From: Eleftheria terrae
Lineage (GTDB): Bacteria; Pseudomonadota; Gammaproteobacteria; Burkholderiales; Burkholderiaceae_C
Length of the DNA stretch: 64,000 nucleotides
Direction: 5' to 3'
Assembly (NCBI RefSeq): GCF_030419005.1
Contig: NZ_CP106951.1
Coordinates: 62,001 to 126,000, forward strand
Below, one piece after another: positions 1-8,823 of this stretch (its first letter is position 1; the number at the start of each line of letters is the position of its first letter). A program made the position numbers and the translations under genes. A model generated the notes under the pieces. The model ran no database searches, was not told the DNA's origin, and saw nothing but the letters and a program-made list of their open reading frames with translations.

Positions 1-2
1 AT

Positions 3-32
3 ATTTCGGCCTGTTCTGAGAATGGCCGAAAT
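3..32 (-). terminator. Inverted repeat downstream of the cbiX-like gene
   Basis: A 9-bp perfect inverted repeat (ATTTCGGCC at 3-11, GGCCGAAAT at 24-32) with a 12-nt loop lies just past the stop codon of the leftward lptF-lptG-cbiX group. It could end that transcript, but no proper T tract follows before the window edge, so this is only a candidate. Confidence 0.4.
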
Positions 33-36
33 TATG

Positions 37-432
37 TCACCGAGGCATGTTTTCGTGCGCCTGTGGCAAGCTCAGCCGCAAGGCGCTGGCGGCCATGGCC
101 TGCACCACTTCGTCGGTCTCGCCCACCGCGGGCTGCAGGTTCCAGCGCACCGCCGGATGGCGGCCGGCCAGGCTCTGCAGCAGGGCCGGCAGGTCCTTGC
201 GCACATGGCCGCCGGCGCCGAGGAACAGCGGCACCACGCTCACCTGGGTGCAGCCGGCCGTCACCAGGCGGCTGCCGGCTTCCTCGAGCGTGGGGGCCAT
301 GAACTCAAGGAAGGCCAGTTCCACCACGGCGCCCGGCGCGAGCGTGCGCAGCCGCGCCGCCACCGCTTCGAAGGGCTGGGCCCAGTGGGGGTCGCGCGCG
401 CCGTGCGCGAAGAGCAGGATGCCGGTGTCCAT
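37..432 (-). CDS. CbiX/SirB-like sirohydrochlorin chelatase family protein
   Basis: A 131-aa protein of the CbiX family, small class II chelatase-like proteins that insert cobalt, nickel or iron into sirohydrochlorin in the cytoplasm. The N-terminus ILLFAHGARDPHW carries the conserved metal-binding His of the family (HGARD), and the segment VVPLFLGAGGHVRKD carries the second conserved His (GGHV). The length matches the single-domain form. The ATG at 432 lies 3 bases after the lptG stop, so it is probably co-transcribed with lptF-lptG. Its real substrate cannot be read from sequence; no other tetrapyrrole gene is nearby. Confidence 0.8.
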   Translation of the reverse strand: MDTGILLFAHGARDPHWAQPFEAVAARLRTLAPGAVVELAFLEFMAPTLEEAGSRLVTAGCTQVSVVPLFLGAGGHVRKDLPALLQSLAGRHPAVRWNLQPAVGETDEVVQAMAASALRLSLPQAHENMPR

Positions 433-435
433 GGG

Positions 436-1560
436 TCAGCGGTTGCGCACCAGCCAGTTGAAGGCCAGCAGCGAGAGCACGAAGTAGATGGCGCTGGGTG
501 CCGCGGCGGCGATCCACGGCGTCCAGTCCTGCAGCAGGCCGATGTGGTTGGCCACGTTGTTCAGCAGCACGAAACTGATGCCCAGCATGATGCCGCCGAA
601 CACCTTCAGGCTGATGCCGCCGGAGCGGCTGTGCAGATAGGCGAAGGGCAGGGCCAGCGCCATCATCACGAAGCAGGCCAGCGGATAGAGCGCCTTGCGC
701 CAGAACTGGATCTCATAGCGCTGGGCGGACTGCTCGTTGCCGGCCAGATGGTTGGCATAGCGGTACAGGTCCATGGCCGACATCTGGCTCGGTGACTGCA
801 CCGCGGCGGCCACCACCGAGGAGCTCAGCGAACTGCGCCATTCATAGCTGGGCCGTTTTTCGTTGTGCACTTCCAGCTCGCCCTGGGCATGGTCCGGCGT
901 GGTGGCCGGCTGCCAGCGGCTCACGCTGGCCTGCTCCAGCTGCCACACCGGCCCGGGCCCGATGCGGCCAGTGGCGGCCGACACCGACGACACCAGCCGC
1001 CCGCTGGGGTCGAACTCGTAGATGCGCACATCGCGCAGCGAGCCGTCCACCGACGCCGCGGTGAGCTGGACCGAGTAGGTGCGTTCGCCCTCGGGGGTGC
1101 TCAGCCGGTCCTTCAGCCAGGCGCCGGTGCGGCCATAGGCGATATTGCCGCGGGCCACCGCCCGCAACTGCTCGGCCCGCTGGTCCGACAGGGGGGCCAG
1201 GTAGTCACCCGTCACGAAGGTCAGCACCGCGAAGCCCAGCGCCAGCTGCATCAGCAGGCGCAGCGCGGCCACCGGCCCGAGCCCGCTGGTGCGCAGCACG
1301 GTGAATTCCGAGGACTGCGCCAGCCGGGCCATCGAGTAGATGGTGCCGATCAGCACCGCGATGGGGATCAGCTCGTACAGCCGCCCCGGCAGCTGCAGCA
1401 GGCAATAGAGCACGGCCTTGCCCACCGGGTAGCTGTTGCGGCCCACCTTCTCCAGCTCATCGATGAAGTCGATGAAGAAGAACAGGGCCAGGAAGGCGAC
1501 CGTGACAAACGTCACGGCAGCCAGTACCTCGGTGTAGATGAGTCGGCGAACGGTTTTCAT
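436..1560 (-). CDS. lptG: LPS export permease LptG
   Basis: LptG is an inner-membrane permease of the LptB2FG ABC complex, which extracts lipopolysaccharide and drives it along the LptC-A-D bridge. The 374-aa protein begins MKTVRRLIYTEVL and has the family layout: a transmembrane pair at the N-terminus, a periplasmic beta-jellyroll (roughly residues 100-270, including the stretch around YGRTGAWLKD) and C-terminal helices ending LLAFNWLVRNR. I chose the ATG at 1560 because the reading frame continues open upstream into lptF without any LptG-like sequence. The gap to lptF is 17 bp, so the two form an operon. Confidence 0.92.
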   Translation of the reverse strand: MKTVRRLIYTEVLAAVTFVTVAFLALFFFIDFIDELEKVGRNSYPVGKAVLYCLLQLPGRLYELIPIAVLIGTIYSMARLAQSSEFTVLRTSGLGPVAALRLLMQLALGFAVLTFVTGDYLAPLSDQRAEQLRAVARGNIAYGRTGAWLKDRLSTPEGERTYSVQLTAASVDGSLRDVRIYEFDPSGRLVSSVSAATGRIGPGPVWQLEQASVSRWQPATTPDHAQGELEVHNEKRPSYEWRSSLSSSVVAAAVQSPSQMSAMDLYRYANHLAGNEQSAQRYEIQFWRKALYPLACFVMMALALPFAYLHSRSGGISLKVFGGIMLGISFVLLNNVANHIGLLQDWTPWIAAAAPSAIYFVLSLLAFNWLVRNR

Positions 1561-1577
1561 GGGCGGGAAGGCCGGGG

Positions 1578-2678
1578 TCAGGTGGCGGCGCCGGCACGCG
1601 CCGCACGCGACCAGAAGCCGGCCACGCCTTGCTGGCGCCAGCGCAGCAGGCCGACCGCGAGCGCCGCCGCGCTGCCGTGTATCACCAGCAGGGCGGCCCA
1701 GGGCTGCAGCTTGCCGCTGGCGACCCAGGCCTGGCTGAGGTTCAGCAGGTTGAAGTAGATGACGAAGCTGAGAAAGGCCAGCAGCACGTTCCAGCTGCCG
1801 CCACGCCGCGGGTTGGCGGCTGACAGGCCGATGCCCAGGATCGTGAGGTTGACGCAGGTGAGCGCCAGCCCGATGCGCCAGACCAGCTCGCCGTGATGCC
1901 GTGGGCTGGCGTCGCGCCACAGGTCCAGCGTGCTGCGCGCCTTGGGCGGCAGGTTGGCGCCCTGGGCCGCCGCCTTCTCGCCGGCCAGGATGCGATAGCT
2001 TTCGAACTGAGCGATGTTCTTCTCATCGGAAGCGTACTTCTGGTCGACCCGCTGGCCGCGGTCGAGCACCAGGAAGCGCTTGTCGTCGACCACCTCGATG
2101 TGCCCGGTGCTCGCCGAGGTGACCGATTCACCGTCCTTGCCGCGGATCAGCACGAAGACGTTGCGGCCGGTCCGGCCGTCGTCGGTGTTGCGCTCGACGA
2201 AAAACACCCGCCGGCCGTCGCTGGAAGTCTGGAATTGCCCGGGCGCCACGCGGGACAGGTCGGAGCGGCGCTCGTACAGCTCGCGCAACTCGGCACTGCG
2301 CTGGTTGGCCCAGGGCCAGCCGAGCAGGGCCAACAGCAGCACCGCGGCCGCCACCGGCAGCGACAGCCGGGCCACCGGCCGCACGAAGCGGCCCAGTGGC
2401 AGGCCGCTGGCGAACCACACCGCCATCTCGCTCTCGCGGTACATCCGCGACAGCGAACTGACGATGGCGATGAACAGCGACAGGCACAGGATGATCGGCA
2501 GGTAGCCGAGCACCGTGTAGCCCATCAACAGCACGATGTGCTGGGGCGCGACCGCGCCGCTGGCTGCCTGGCCGAGCGTGCGGATCAGCATCATCGTGAG
2601 CACGATGGTCAGCAACACCACGAGGGTGGCCCCGAAACTGCGTGCCAGCTCTCGGCGAACAGAGGAATCGAATAACAT
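1578..2678 (-). CDS. lptF: LPS export permease LptF
   Basis: LptF is the second transmembrane partner of the LptB2FG lipopolysaccharide exporter. The 366-aa product starts [17 protein letters not shown] and shows the expected N-terminal helices, the segment [25 protein letters not shown] that resembles the coupling-helix region, a periplasmic domain (about residues 100-260, [11 protein letters not shown] region) and three C-terminal helices. The ATG at 2678 is preferred over a TTG one codon upstream. It is transcribed leftward with lptG and diverges from pepA, whose ATG is only 26 bases away. Confidence 0.92.
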   Translation of the reverse strand: MLFDSSVRRELARSFGATLVVLLTIVLTMMLIRTLGQAASGAVAPQHIVLLMGYTVLGYLPIILCLSLFIAIVSSLSRMYRESEMAVWFASGLPLGRFVRPVARLSLPVAAAVLLLALLGWPWANQRSAELRELYERRSDLSRVAPGQFQTSSDGRRVFFVERNTDDGRTGRNVFVLIRGKDGESVTSASTGHIEVVDDKRFLVLDRGQRVDQKYASDEKNIAQFESYRILAGEKAAAQGANLPPKARSTLDLWRDASPRHHGELVWRIGLALTCVNLTILGIGLSAANPRRGGSWNVLLAFLSFVIYFNLLNLSQAWVASGKLQPWAALLVIHGSAAALAVGLLRWRQQGVAGFWSRAARAGAAT

Positions 2679-2704
2679 CAAAGCATTCAGGCCAAGACGA
2701 CATT
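2679..2704. promoter_or_regulatory. Very short divergent lptF/pepA intergenic region
   Basis: Only 26 bases separate the two divergent start codons. A CATAAT hexamer on the minus strand (2705-2700) could be the lptF -10 box and overlaps the pepA start codon, so the lptF promoter must extend into pepA and the pepA promoter into lptF. No strong Shine-Dalgarno sequence is seen for either gene. Confidence 0.4.
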
Positions 2705-4165
2705 ATGGACTTCAGATTCTTACCCGCATCCCGCACCGCCCTTGCCGAGCTGCCCGTCGATGCCCTCATCGTGGTGGTGGCCGGCGAGGCGGCGTCGCAA
2801 GGCCTGGACGGCACGCTGGCTCAGCTCCTGAAGGACGCGCTGGCGCAGAAGGATTTTCAACTCAAAGCCGGCCGCACGCTCTACGTGCACCGCCCACAGG
2901 GCCTGCGGGCGCAGCGCCTGGTATGGGCCGCCGCGGCCGACGCCGGCCCCAAGGCGTTCCGGGCTGCCGTGGCGAGTGCCGCAGCGGTGCTGAAGAACGG
3001 CGGCGCCAAGCATGTGGGTGTGGTCTGCGCCAATGCACAGGCGCTCACCGCCGAACACGCGCAGGCACTGGTGGCCGCCGTGGGCGAGGCCACTTACGTC
3101 TATCGCGCCACCAAGCCGAGCGCCCCGCCGGCCGGCCCGCTGGCCAAGATCAGCCTGGTCGGCGAGAAGGCCGACGCCAAGGCGGTGCAACGCGGCCTGG
3201 CATTGGGCCAGGCGGTGGCCGCTGGCGTGACGCTGGCGCGCGAATGCGCCAACCGGCCCGGCAACCACTGCACGCCGACCTTCCTCGCCGAGCAGGCCCA
3301 GGCCCTGGCCAAGACCCATGGCCTGAAGGTCGAGGTGCTGGACCGCAAGGCCGTCGAGAAGCTGGGCATGGGCGCCTTCCTCGCCGTCTCGCGCGGCTCC
3401 GAGGAGCCGCTGCGCTTCATCGTGCTGCGCTATGACGGTGCGGCACGCACCCAGGCGCCGGTGGTGCTGGTGGGCAAGGGCATCACCTTCGACACCGGTG
3501 GCATCTCCATCAAGCCGGCGGCCGAGATGGACGAGATGAAGTTCGACATGAGCGGGGCGGCGAGCGTGCTCGGCACGCTGCGGGCCGTCGCCGAGCTCAA
3601 GCCGAAGGTGAACGTCGTCGGCGTCATCCCCGCCTGCGAGAACATGCCCGACGGCCGGGCCACCAAGCCGGGTGACGTGGTCACCAGCATGTCGGGCCAG
3701 ACCATCGAGATCCTGAACACCGATGCCGAAGGCCGGTTGATCCTGTGCGACGCGCTGACCTATGTGGAGCGCTTCAAGCCGGCGGTGGTCATCGACGTGG
3801 CCACCTTGACCGGTGCCTGCGTGGTCGCGCTGGGCAACCACCGCTCCGGCCTCTTCAGTGCCGACGACGAACTCGCCCAGGCCTTGCTGGCCAGCGGCGA
3901 GGCCGCCCAGGATCCGTGCTGGCGCTTGCCGCTCGACGAGGAATACGACGAGGCGCTGAAGAGCAACTTCGCCGACATGGGCAATGTGGGCGGCCGCGCG
4001 GGTGGCGCCATCACGGCGGCGATGTTCCTGCGCAAGTTCACCGGCAAGTACCGCTGGGCCCACCTTGATATTGCCGGGTCCGCCTGGAAGGGTGGGGCCG
4101 CCAAGGGCGCCACCGGCCGGCCGGTGCCCCTGCTGACCCACTATGTGCTGAGCCAGGCGCGTTGA
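2705..4165 (+). CDS. pepA: Leucyl aminopeptidase PepA
   Basis: A 486-aa M17 leucine aminopeptidase, a cytosolic hexameric metalloenzyme that removes N-terminal leucine and other residues from peptides. The C-terminal catalytic domain shows the metal-binding and active-site motifs: [11 protein letters not shown] around residues 255-265, KFDMSGAA, and NTDAEGRL, the family signature, followed by the loop that carries catalytic Arg. The N-terminal macro-like domain covers about residues 1-160. Length agrees with the family. I used the ATG at 2705 ([10 protein letters not shown]) because upstream in-frame codons overlap lptF. In some bacteria PepA also binds DNA in Xer recombination, which cannot be judged here. 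holC follows directly, as in many Proteobacteria. Confidence 0.95.
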   Translation: MDFRFLPASRTALAELPVDALIVVVAGEAASQGLDGTLAQLLKDALAQKDFQLKAGRTLYVHRPQGLRAQRLVWAAAADAGPKAFRAAVASAAAVLKNGGAKHVGVVCANAQALTAEHAQALVAAVGEATYVYRATKPSAPPAGPLAKISLVGEKADAKAVQRGLALGQAVAAGVTLARECANRPGNHCTPTFLAEQAQALAKTHGLKVEVLDRKAVEKLGMGAFLAVSRGSEEPLRFIVLRYDGAARTQAPVVLVGKGITFDTGGISIKPAAEMDEMKFDMSGAASVLGTLRAVAELKPKVNVVGVIPACENMPDGRATKPGDVVTSMSGQTIEILNTDAEGRLILCDALTYVERFKPAVVIDVATLTGACVVALGNHRSGLFSADDELAQALLASGEAAQDPCWRLPLDEEYDEALKSNFADMGNVGGRAGGAITAAMFLRKFTGKYRWAHLDIAGSAWKGGAAKGATGRPVPLLTHYVLSQAR

Positions 4166-4191
4166 GCCCGCAGGCGACGCGTGCGCTGCCG

Positions 4192-4617
4192 ATGACGGAG
4201 ATTTCTTTCCACTTCAACATTCCCGACAAGCTCGCCTACGCTTGCCGCCTGCTGCGCAAGGCCTACCGCAGCGATGCATCGGTGGGCGTGGTCGGTCCGG
4301 CTGCGTTGCTCGGCGAGCTCGACCGGGCCTTGTGGTGCTTCGATCCGCTTGAATTCTTGCCGCATGCCGCCACCCGGCAGGCCGAGGGCCGGCTGGGCCG
4401 CCATACCCGCGTGTGGCTGGCAGCGCGCGCGGCCGAGGTGCCGCACCATGCCGTGCTGGTGAACCTGGGGGGTGAGGTGCCGGAGGGCTTTGAGCGCTTC
4501 GATCGCCTGATCGAGGTCGTGAGCAACGACGAATCCGACCGCCTGTCGGGCCGGCAGCGTTGGAAACACTATGCCGATCGCGGCTACGCAATCCAGAAAT
4601 TCGAAGTGGGCGCCTGA
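4192..4617 (+). CDS. holC: DNA polymerase III chi subunit HolC
   Basis: HolC (chi) joins the clamp loader of DNA polymerase III to SSB. The 141-aa protein starts MTEISFHFNIPDKLAYACRL and contains the family pattern DRALWCFDPLEFLPHA and the C-terminal RWKHYADRGYAIQKFE. A TTG 30 bases upstream is in frame and overlaps the pepA stop, but the ATG at 4192 fits homologues better. The pepA-holC order is a common proteobacterial arrangement, which supports the call. Confidence 0.88.
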   Translation: MTEISFHFNIPDKLAYACRLLRKAYRSDASVGVVGPAALLGELDRALWCFDPLEFLPHAATRQAEGRLGRHTRVWLAARAAEVPHHAVLVNLGGEVPEGFERFDRLIEVVSNDESDRLSGRQRWKHYADRGYAIQKFEVGA

Positions 4618-4676
4618 GTGGACGCCCCTCTGTCTGAGGAAATCGCAATGAGCAGTTTCGGGAAGGGTGCCGCCGC

Positions 4677-5060
4677 ATGAGCCAGGCCAAGGCGTCGCCT
4701 CAGCGGCAGGTGCCCACACTCACCGAAGTGGTGCAACTGACACCGCCGGAAGCGCTTGATGCCCCTTTATCGGGGCCTACCCTGGCGCCGCCCGCCATGC
4801 CAGCCGCATTGGAAGCGGCGCCGGTGCCGGCATATATGCTGCCGGGGGGTGAAGAGCAAATCACCCAGCGCGTGCTGGTCGATCTGCAGCGGCAGGTCGA
4901 CATGATGCTCGAATATCGGCTGCGGGAAACTCTGACCCCCGCACTTGCCCGCATGGCAGACCAACTGATACGTGATACGCGCGTTGAATTGGCCGCCACC
5001 TTGCGGGATGTCGTGGCCCGCGCCGTGGCCCAGGAACTGGCCCGCCAGCGCGGCCGCTAG
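4677..5060 (+). CDS. Conserved hypothetical protein downstream of holC
   Basis: A 127-aa protein without a domain I recognise. The first ~60 residues are Pro/Ala-rich and look disordered (LTEVVQLTPPEALDAP). The C-terminal half is a charged amphipathic helix (roughly 60-125) ending in ELARQRGR, suited to a coiled coil or to binding another protein. Similar small proteins follow holC in other Burkholderiales as I recall, which suggests a replication- or envelope-linked role, but nothing in the sequence assigns a function. It starts 59 bases after holC and is probably in the same transcript. Confidence 0.7.
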   Translation: MSQAKASPQRQVPTLTEVVQLTPPEALDAPLSGPTLAPPAMPAALEAAPVPAYMLPGGEEQITQRVLVDLQRQVDMMLEYRLRETLTPALARMADQLIRDTRVELAATLRDVVARAVAQELARQRGR

Positions 5061-5215
5061 CCCTGCCCAGCCTGGGTTGTGAACCTTTTCACGAATGCCG
5101 TGCAGCATTTGCGCGGCTGGTCTGCCTCTTGCTTACTCGCGGCTCCTGTCGCTCGGACCAACGCAGATGCAAACCTGCGGTTGACCGCCCTGATCCGGGT
5201 TTTCCTAGAGGATTC

Positions 5216-5238
5216 CCGCAGGAGGCGCGGTTTTTTTT
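5216..5238 (+). terminator. Possible terminator ahead of the binding-protein gene
   Basis: A short GC stem (CCGC at 5216-5219, GCGG at 5227-5230) is followed by eight T residues at 5231-5238. The stem is weak, but the T run after the end of the pepA-holC group makes a terminator plausible. Confidence 0.35.
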
Positions 5239-5302
5239 CGAGTATTGTTCCGCCCGTTGAGTCATTCATCCAAATCTCAACTTTCAAGCTAGGAGGCTAT
5301 TC

Positions 5303-6442
5303 ATGCAATTCAAAATGAACCTGATCGTGGGTGCGGCAGCCCTGGCCCTGGCCGGTACGGCCCTGGCACAGGAAGTGGTCCGTATCGGCCACGTCGGTCC
5401 GACCAGCGGCGGTATTGCGCACCTGGGCAAGGACAACGAATTGGGCGCCCGCATGGCGGTCGATGAGCTGAACGCGAAGGGCGTGACCATCGGCGGCAAG
5501 AAGGTCAAGTTCGAACTGCTGGCCGAAGACGATGCAGGCGACCCCAAGCAAGGCACCGCAGCCGCCCAGAAGCTGGTCGACTCCAAGGTCAACGGCGTGG
5601 TGGGCCACCTGAATTCCGGCACCACCATCCCGGCCTCCAAGATCTACAGCGACGCAGGCATTCCGCAGATCTCCCCGTCTGCGACCAACCCGCGCTACAC
5701 CCGCCAGGGCTTCAAGACCACCTTCCGCACGGTGGCCGATGACGTGCACCTGGGCGGCACGCTGGGCCGCTACGCCGTGTCGCAACTGAAGGGCGCGACC
5801 ATTGCGGTGATCGATGACCGCACCGCCTACGGGCAGGGCGTGGCCGACGAGTTCGAGAAGGGCGTCAAGGGCGCGGGCGGCAAGGTCGTCGGCCGCGAGT
5901 TCACCAACGACAAGGCCACCGACTTCACCGCCATCCTGACCTCCATCAAGGCCAAGAAGCCCGACATCATCTTCTACGGCGGCATGGATGCCGTGGCCGG
6001 CCCGATGCTGCGCCAGATGAAGTCGCTGGGCATCACCGCCAAGTTCATGGGCGGCGACGGCATCTGCACCGGCGAGCTGCCCAAGCTGGCCGCCGGCACC
6101 ATCACCGACAGCCAGGTCATCTGCGCCGAAGCCGGTGGTGTGGAAGGCGAGCAGAAGAAGGCCATGGACGACTTCAAGGCCACGTTCAAGAAGAAGTTCA
6201 ATGCCGACGTGCAGATCTACGCGCCTTACGTCTACGACTCGGTCAACGTGATGGTGGCTGCCATGGTGAAGGCCGGCTCTGCCGACCCCGCCAAGTACCT
6301 GCCGGTGCTGGCCAAGACCGAAGGCTTCAAGGGCGTGACCGGCACGATCAGCTTCGACAACAAGGGCGACATCAAGAACGGTGCGCTGACGCTGTACACT
6401 TACAAGGCAGGCCAGCGCGAGCAGCTCGCCGTGGTGCGCTGA
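5303..6442 (+). CDS. Branched-chain amino acid ABC transporter substrate-binding protein
   Basis: A 379-aa periplasmic binding protein of the LivJ/LivK type I fold. Residues 1-22 are a classical signal peptide ending ALAQ (cleavage after LAGTALA). The mature start EVVRIGHVGPTSGGIAHLGKDNE is typical of the family, as are IYSDAGIPQISPSATNP and the GFKTTFR segment. It delivers leucine/isoleucine/valine or a related ligand to an ABC permease. No permease or ATPase gene is adjacent, and a strong terminator follows, so it is a monocistronic orphan binding gene. The start is supported by AGGAGG seven bases upstream. The exact ligand cannot be read from sequence. Confidence 0.9.
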   Translation: MQFKMNLIVGAAALALAGTALAQEVVRIGHVGPTSGGIAHLGKDNELGARMAVDELNAKGVTIGGKKVKFELLAEDDAGDPKQGTAAAQKLVDSKVNGVVGHLNSGTTIPASKIYSDAGIPQISPSATNPRYTRQGFKTTFRTVADDVHLGGTLGRYAVSQLKGATIAVIDDRTAYGQGVADEFEKGVKGAGGKVVGREFTNDKATDFTAILTSIKAKKPDIIFYGGMDAVAGPMLRQMKSLGITAKFMGGDGICTGELPKLAAGTITDSQVICAEAGGVEGEQKKAMDDFKATFKKKFNADVQIYAPYVYDSVNVMVAAMVKAGSADPAKYLPVLAKTEGFKGVTGTISFDNKGDIKNGALTLYTYKAGQREQLAVVR

Positions 6443-6476
6443 TCACAGCGATACATACGGCTCACTGCAGCCTCGA

Positions 6477-6502
6477 GGGCGTCCGCAAGGACGCCCTTTT
6501 TG
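6477..6502 (+). terminator. Rho-independent terminator after the binding-protein gene
   Basis: A perfect 8-bp stem GGGCGTCC/GGACGCCC (6477-6484, 6489-6496) with a stable GCAA tetraloop is followed by TTTTTG. It lies 35 bases after the stop codon at 6442. Confidence 0.9.
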
Positions 6503-6642
6503 TTTGTCTGGCGGTGAGGCGGCAAGGGCTTGCGCGCCGTTCGCTGCCCCGGCCGGCGAGGCCTTCGCTTCCTTCGTCCGGCAGCCGCGCAACTTGCGCT
6601 TCGCGCTGCCTCCCGGGCGGCCGCCCGCTGCGCGCGTTCCGG

Positions 6643-8355
6643 TCAATGCGCCGGCTGCGGCGCGGCCTCGATGCGCTCGATGACATGCCGCGAGATCGCC
6701 CGGGCCAGCTCGGTCTCACCGAGAAAAACCCGGTTGAGCTGCGCATCGGCCAACAGTTCGGCTTCTTCCTCGTTGTGCCCGCGCAGCACCACCTCGATGG
6801 CCGGGTTGAGGCTGCGGGCGGTCTCCACCATGCGGCGCACGTCGATGGTGTCGGGCGTGGCGATCACCAGCATGCGTGCCTCGGCCACATGCGCCTGGAT
6901 CAGCACTGCCGGCTCGGTGGCATTGCCCGACACTGCCGGCAGCCCCTCGGCCCGCAGCCGTTCCACCAGCTCACGGTTCTCGTCAGCCACGACAAAGGGA
7001 ATATGCCGCTCGGTGAGCGCCTGCGCGACTTGCCGGCCCACCCGGCCATAACCCACCAGGATCACCTGCTTCGACAGGTATTTGCGGTCAGTGCTCAGCG
7101 GCAGTTCGGCCAGCGGGTCATCCGGGCGCTCGAGCGCCTGGGCCAGGCCGGGCCGTGACCGGACCCAGCGCAGCATCGGCCCCACTGTGCCGAACACCAG
7201 CGGATTGGCCGCAATCGAAATCAAGGCGCCCGCAAGGATCAGGCTGTGTCCATCGTTGTCCAGCAGGCGCAACTGCAGCCCGAGGCCGGCCAGGATGAAG
7301 GAGAACTCGCCGATCTGCGCCAGGCTCGCCGACACGGTGAGCGCCGTGGTCAGGGGGTAGCCGAAGGCCATCACCAGCAGGGCCGCCGCCAGGGACTTGC
7401 CGAGCACGATGATGGCGACCACCGCGAGCACCTGCAGGGGCTGCTCCAGCAGCACGGCCGGGTCGAACAACATGCCCACCGAGACGAAAAACAGCACCGC
7501 AAAGGCATCGCGCAGCGGCAGCGTTTCCTCGGCTGCCCGATGGCTGAACTCCGACTCGCGCAGCACCATGCCCGCGAAGAAGGCGCCCAGCGCGAAGGAC
7601 ACGCCGAACAGCTCGGCGCAGCCATAGGCGATGCTGACCGCGGCCGCCACCACGCACAGCGTGAACAGCTCCCGCGAGCCCGTCTTGGCCACCTGCCACA
7701 GCAGCCAGGGGAACACCCGACGCCCGACCACCAGCATAAAGGCCACGAAGCCCACCACGCCCAGCAGGGTCGTGCCCAGCGTGCGCCACAGCGGCTGCGC
7801 GCCGGCCACGGCCAGATCGGTGCCGCCCTGCAGGACACCCGCCAGGGGCGGCAGCAGCACCAGCACGAGCACCATGGCGAGGTCTTCCACCACCAGCCAG
7901 CCGATGGCGATGCGGCCATTGAACGACTCCAGCGCATTGCGGCTTTCCAGCGCCTTGAGCAAGACCACCGTGCTTGCCACCGACAGCGACAGGCCGAACA
8001 CCAGCGCCCCCCCGGCCGGCCACCCCCATGACACCGCCACGGCCGCGCCGAGCGCGGTGGCCACCGCCATCTGCACCACCGCGCCTGGCAGGGCGATACG
8101 CCGCACCTTCAACAGGTCGTCCAGGGAAAAGTGAAGGCCCACGCCGAACATCAGCAGCATCACGCCGATCTCGGCCAACTGGCTGGCGATGCCGCTGTCG
8201 GCCACATAGCCTGGCGTGGCCGGCCCGATGAGGATGCCGGCGAGCAGGTAGCCCACCAACGGCGGCAAGCGCAGCCGCGCGGCGATGAATCCGAAGACCA
8301 GGGCGAGGCCGAAGGCTGCCGCGATGGTGGTGATCAAGCTGATGTTGTGCGGCAC
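6643..8355 (-). CDS. YbaL/Kef-type monovalent cation:proton antiporter with TrkA-N domain
   Basis: A 570-aa CPA2-family inner-membrane antiporter. Residues about 5-390 form the many-helix exchanger domain, with the characteristic stretch PPLVGYLLAGILIGPATPG and GIASQLAEIGVMLLMFGVGLHFS near the N-terminus. Residues about 415-540 form a Rossmann RCK/TrkA-N domain (VILVGYGRVGRQVAQALTER) that binds nucleotides and gates the channel. Size and domain order match E. coli YbaL (558 aa) rather than KefB/C. I set the start at the GTG at 8355 because AAAGGAG lies just upstream; longer reading is non-homologous. Expected role is K+ or Na+ efflux in exchange for protons. Confidence 0.9.
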   Translation of the reverse strand: MPHNISLITTIAAAFGLALVFGFIAARLRLPPLVGYLLAGILIGPATPGYVADSGIASQLAEIGVMLLMFGVGLHFSLDDLLKVRRIALPGAVVQMAVATALGAAVAVSWGWPAGGALVFGLSLSVASTVVLLKALESRNALESFNGRIAIGWLVVEDLAMVLVLVLLPPLAGVLQGGTDLAVAGAQPLWRTLGTTLLGVVGFVAFMLVVGRRVFPWLLWQVAKTGSRELFTLCVVAAAVSIAYGCAELFGVSFALGAFFAGMVLRESEFSHRAAEETLPLRDAFAVLFFVSVGMLFDPAVLLEQPLQVLAVVAIIVLGKSLAAALLVMAFGYPLTTALTVSASLAQIGEFSFILAGLGLQLRLLDNDGHSLILAGALISIAANPLVFGTVGPMLRWVRSRPGLAQALERPDDPLAELPLSTDRKYLSKQVILVGYGRVGRQVAQALTERHIPFVVADENRELVERLRAEGLPAVSGNATEPAVLIQAHVAEARMLVIATPDTIDVRRMVETARSLNPAIEVVLRGHNEEEAELLADAQLNRVFLGETELARAISRHVIERIEAAPQPAH

Positions 8356-8823
8356 CTGCCGTGTCTCCTTTGTACCGGGTGGATATGCGCGTGAATGGCG
8401 GGGCGAAGCGGGAAGCCCGGCGCGGTTTCGCACCCTTTACACCGCCCCGGCAGAATGCCGGCCCGGCCGCCCCTGCAGGACTGTGGTGCGCCATCCTGTC
8501 CGTCAAGCCAGCGTGCCTCCTGTCCTTTGGTGCGGAGCGACGAGTGGTGTGACTCGCTGTGCCTGCCGGTAACGCGCGCCAACAGAGCTTATATCCGGCA
8601 AGGCCTCCGATACCTATTCGATGTATGGCAAGCCAGGCATGTTCCTGCCCGTGCAGGGCCGGCCGCGGTGCGGCGAGGCGGGACCTGCAGTTGCTGCCAG
8701 TGGCGTGAGTGGCCGGGGCAAGCGGAAATCGCAGGTGGCGACACAGCGCCGTCGCGCACAAGTTTCCTTGCGGCCACCAAGGCAGTTGTCGGGCCGGGCA
8801 CTGGGCCCACTCGGGGAGCAAGC
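8356..8823. other. 468-bp intergenic region between divergent genes
   Basis: This gap separates the leftward antiporter gene from the rightward membrane/GAF-like gene and should hold both promoters. I see no convincing coding frame, no tRNA and no clear promoter pair; an AT-richer stretch around 8585-8625 (TTATATCC, ATACCTATTC) is the most promoter-like part. Confidence 0.4.
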
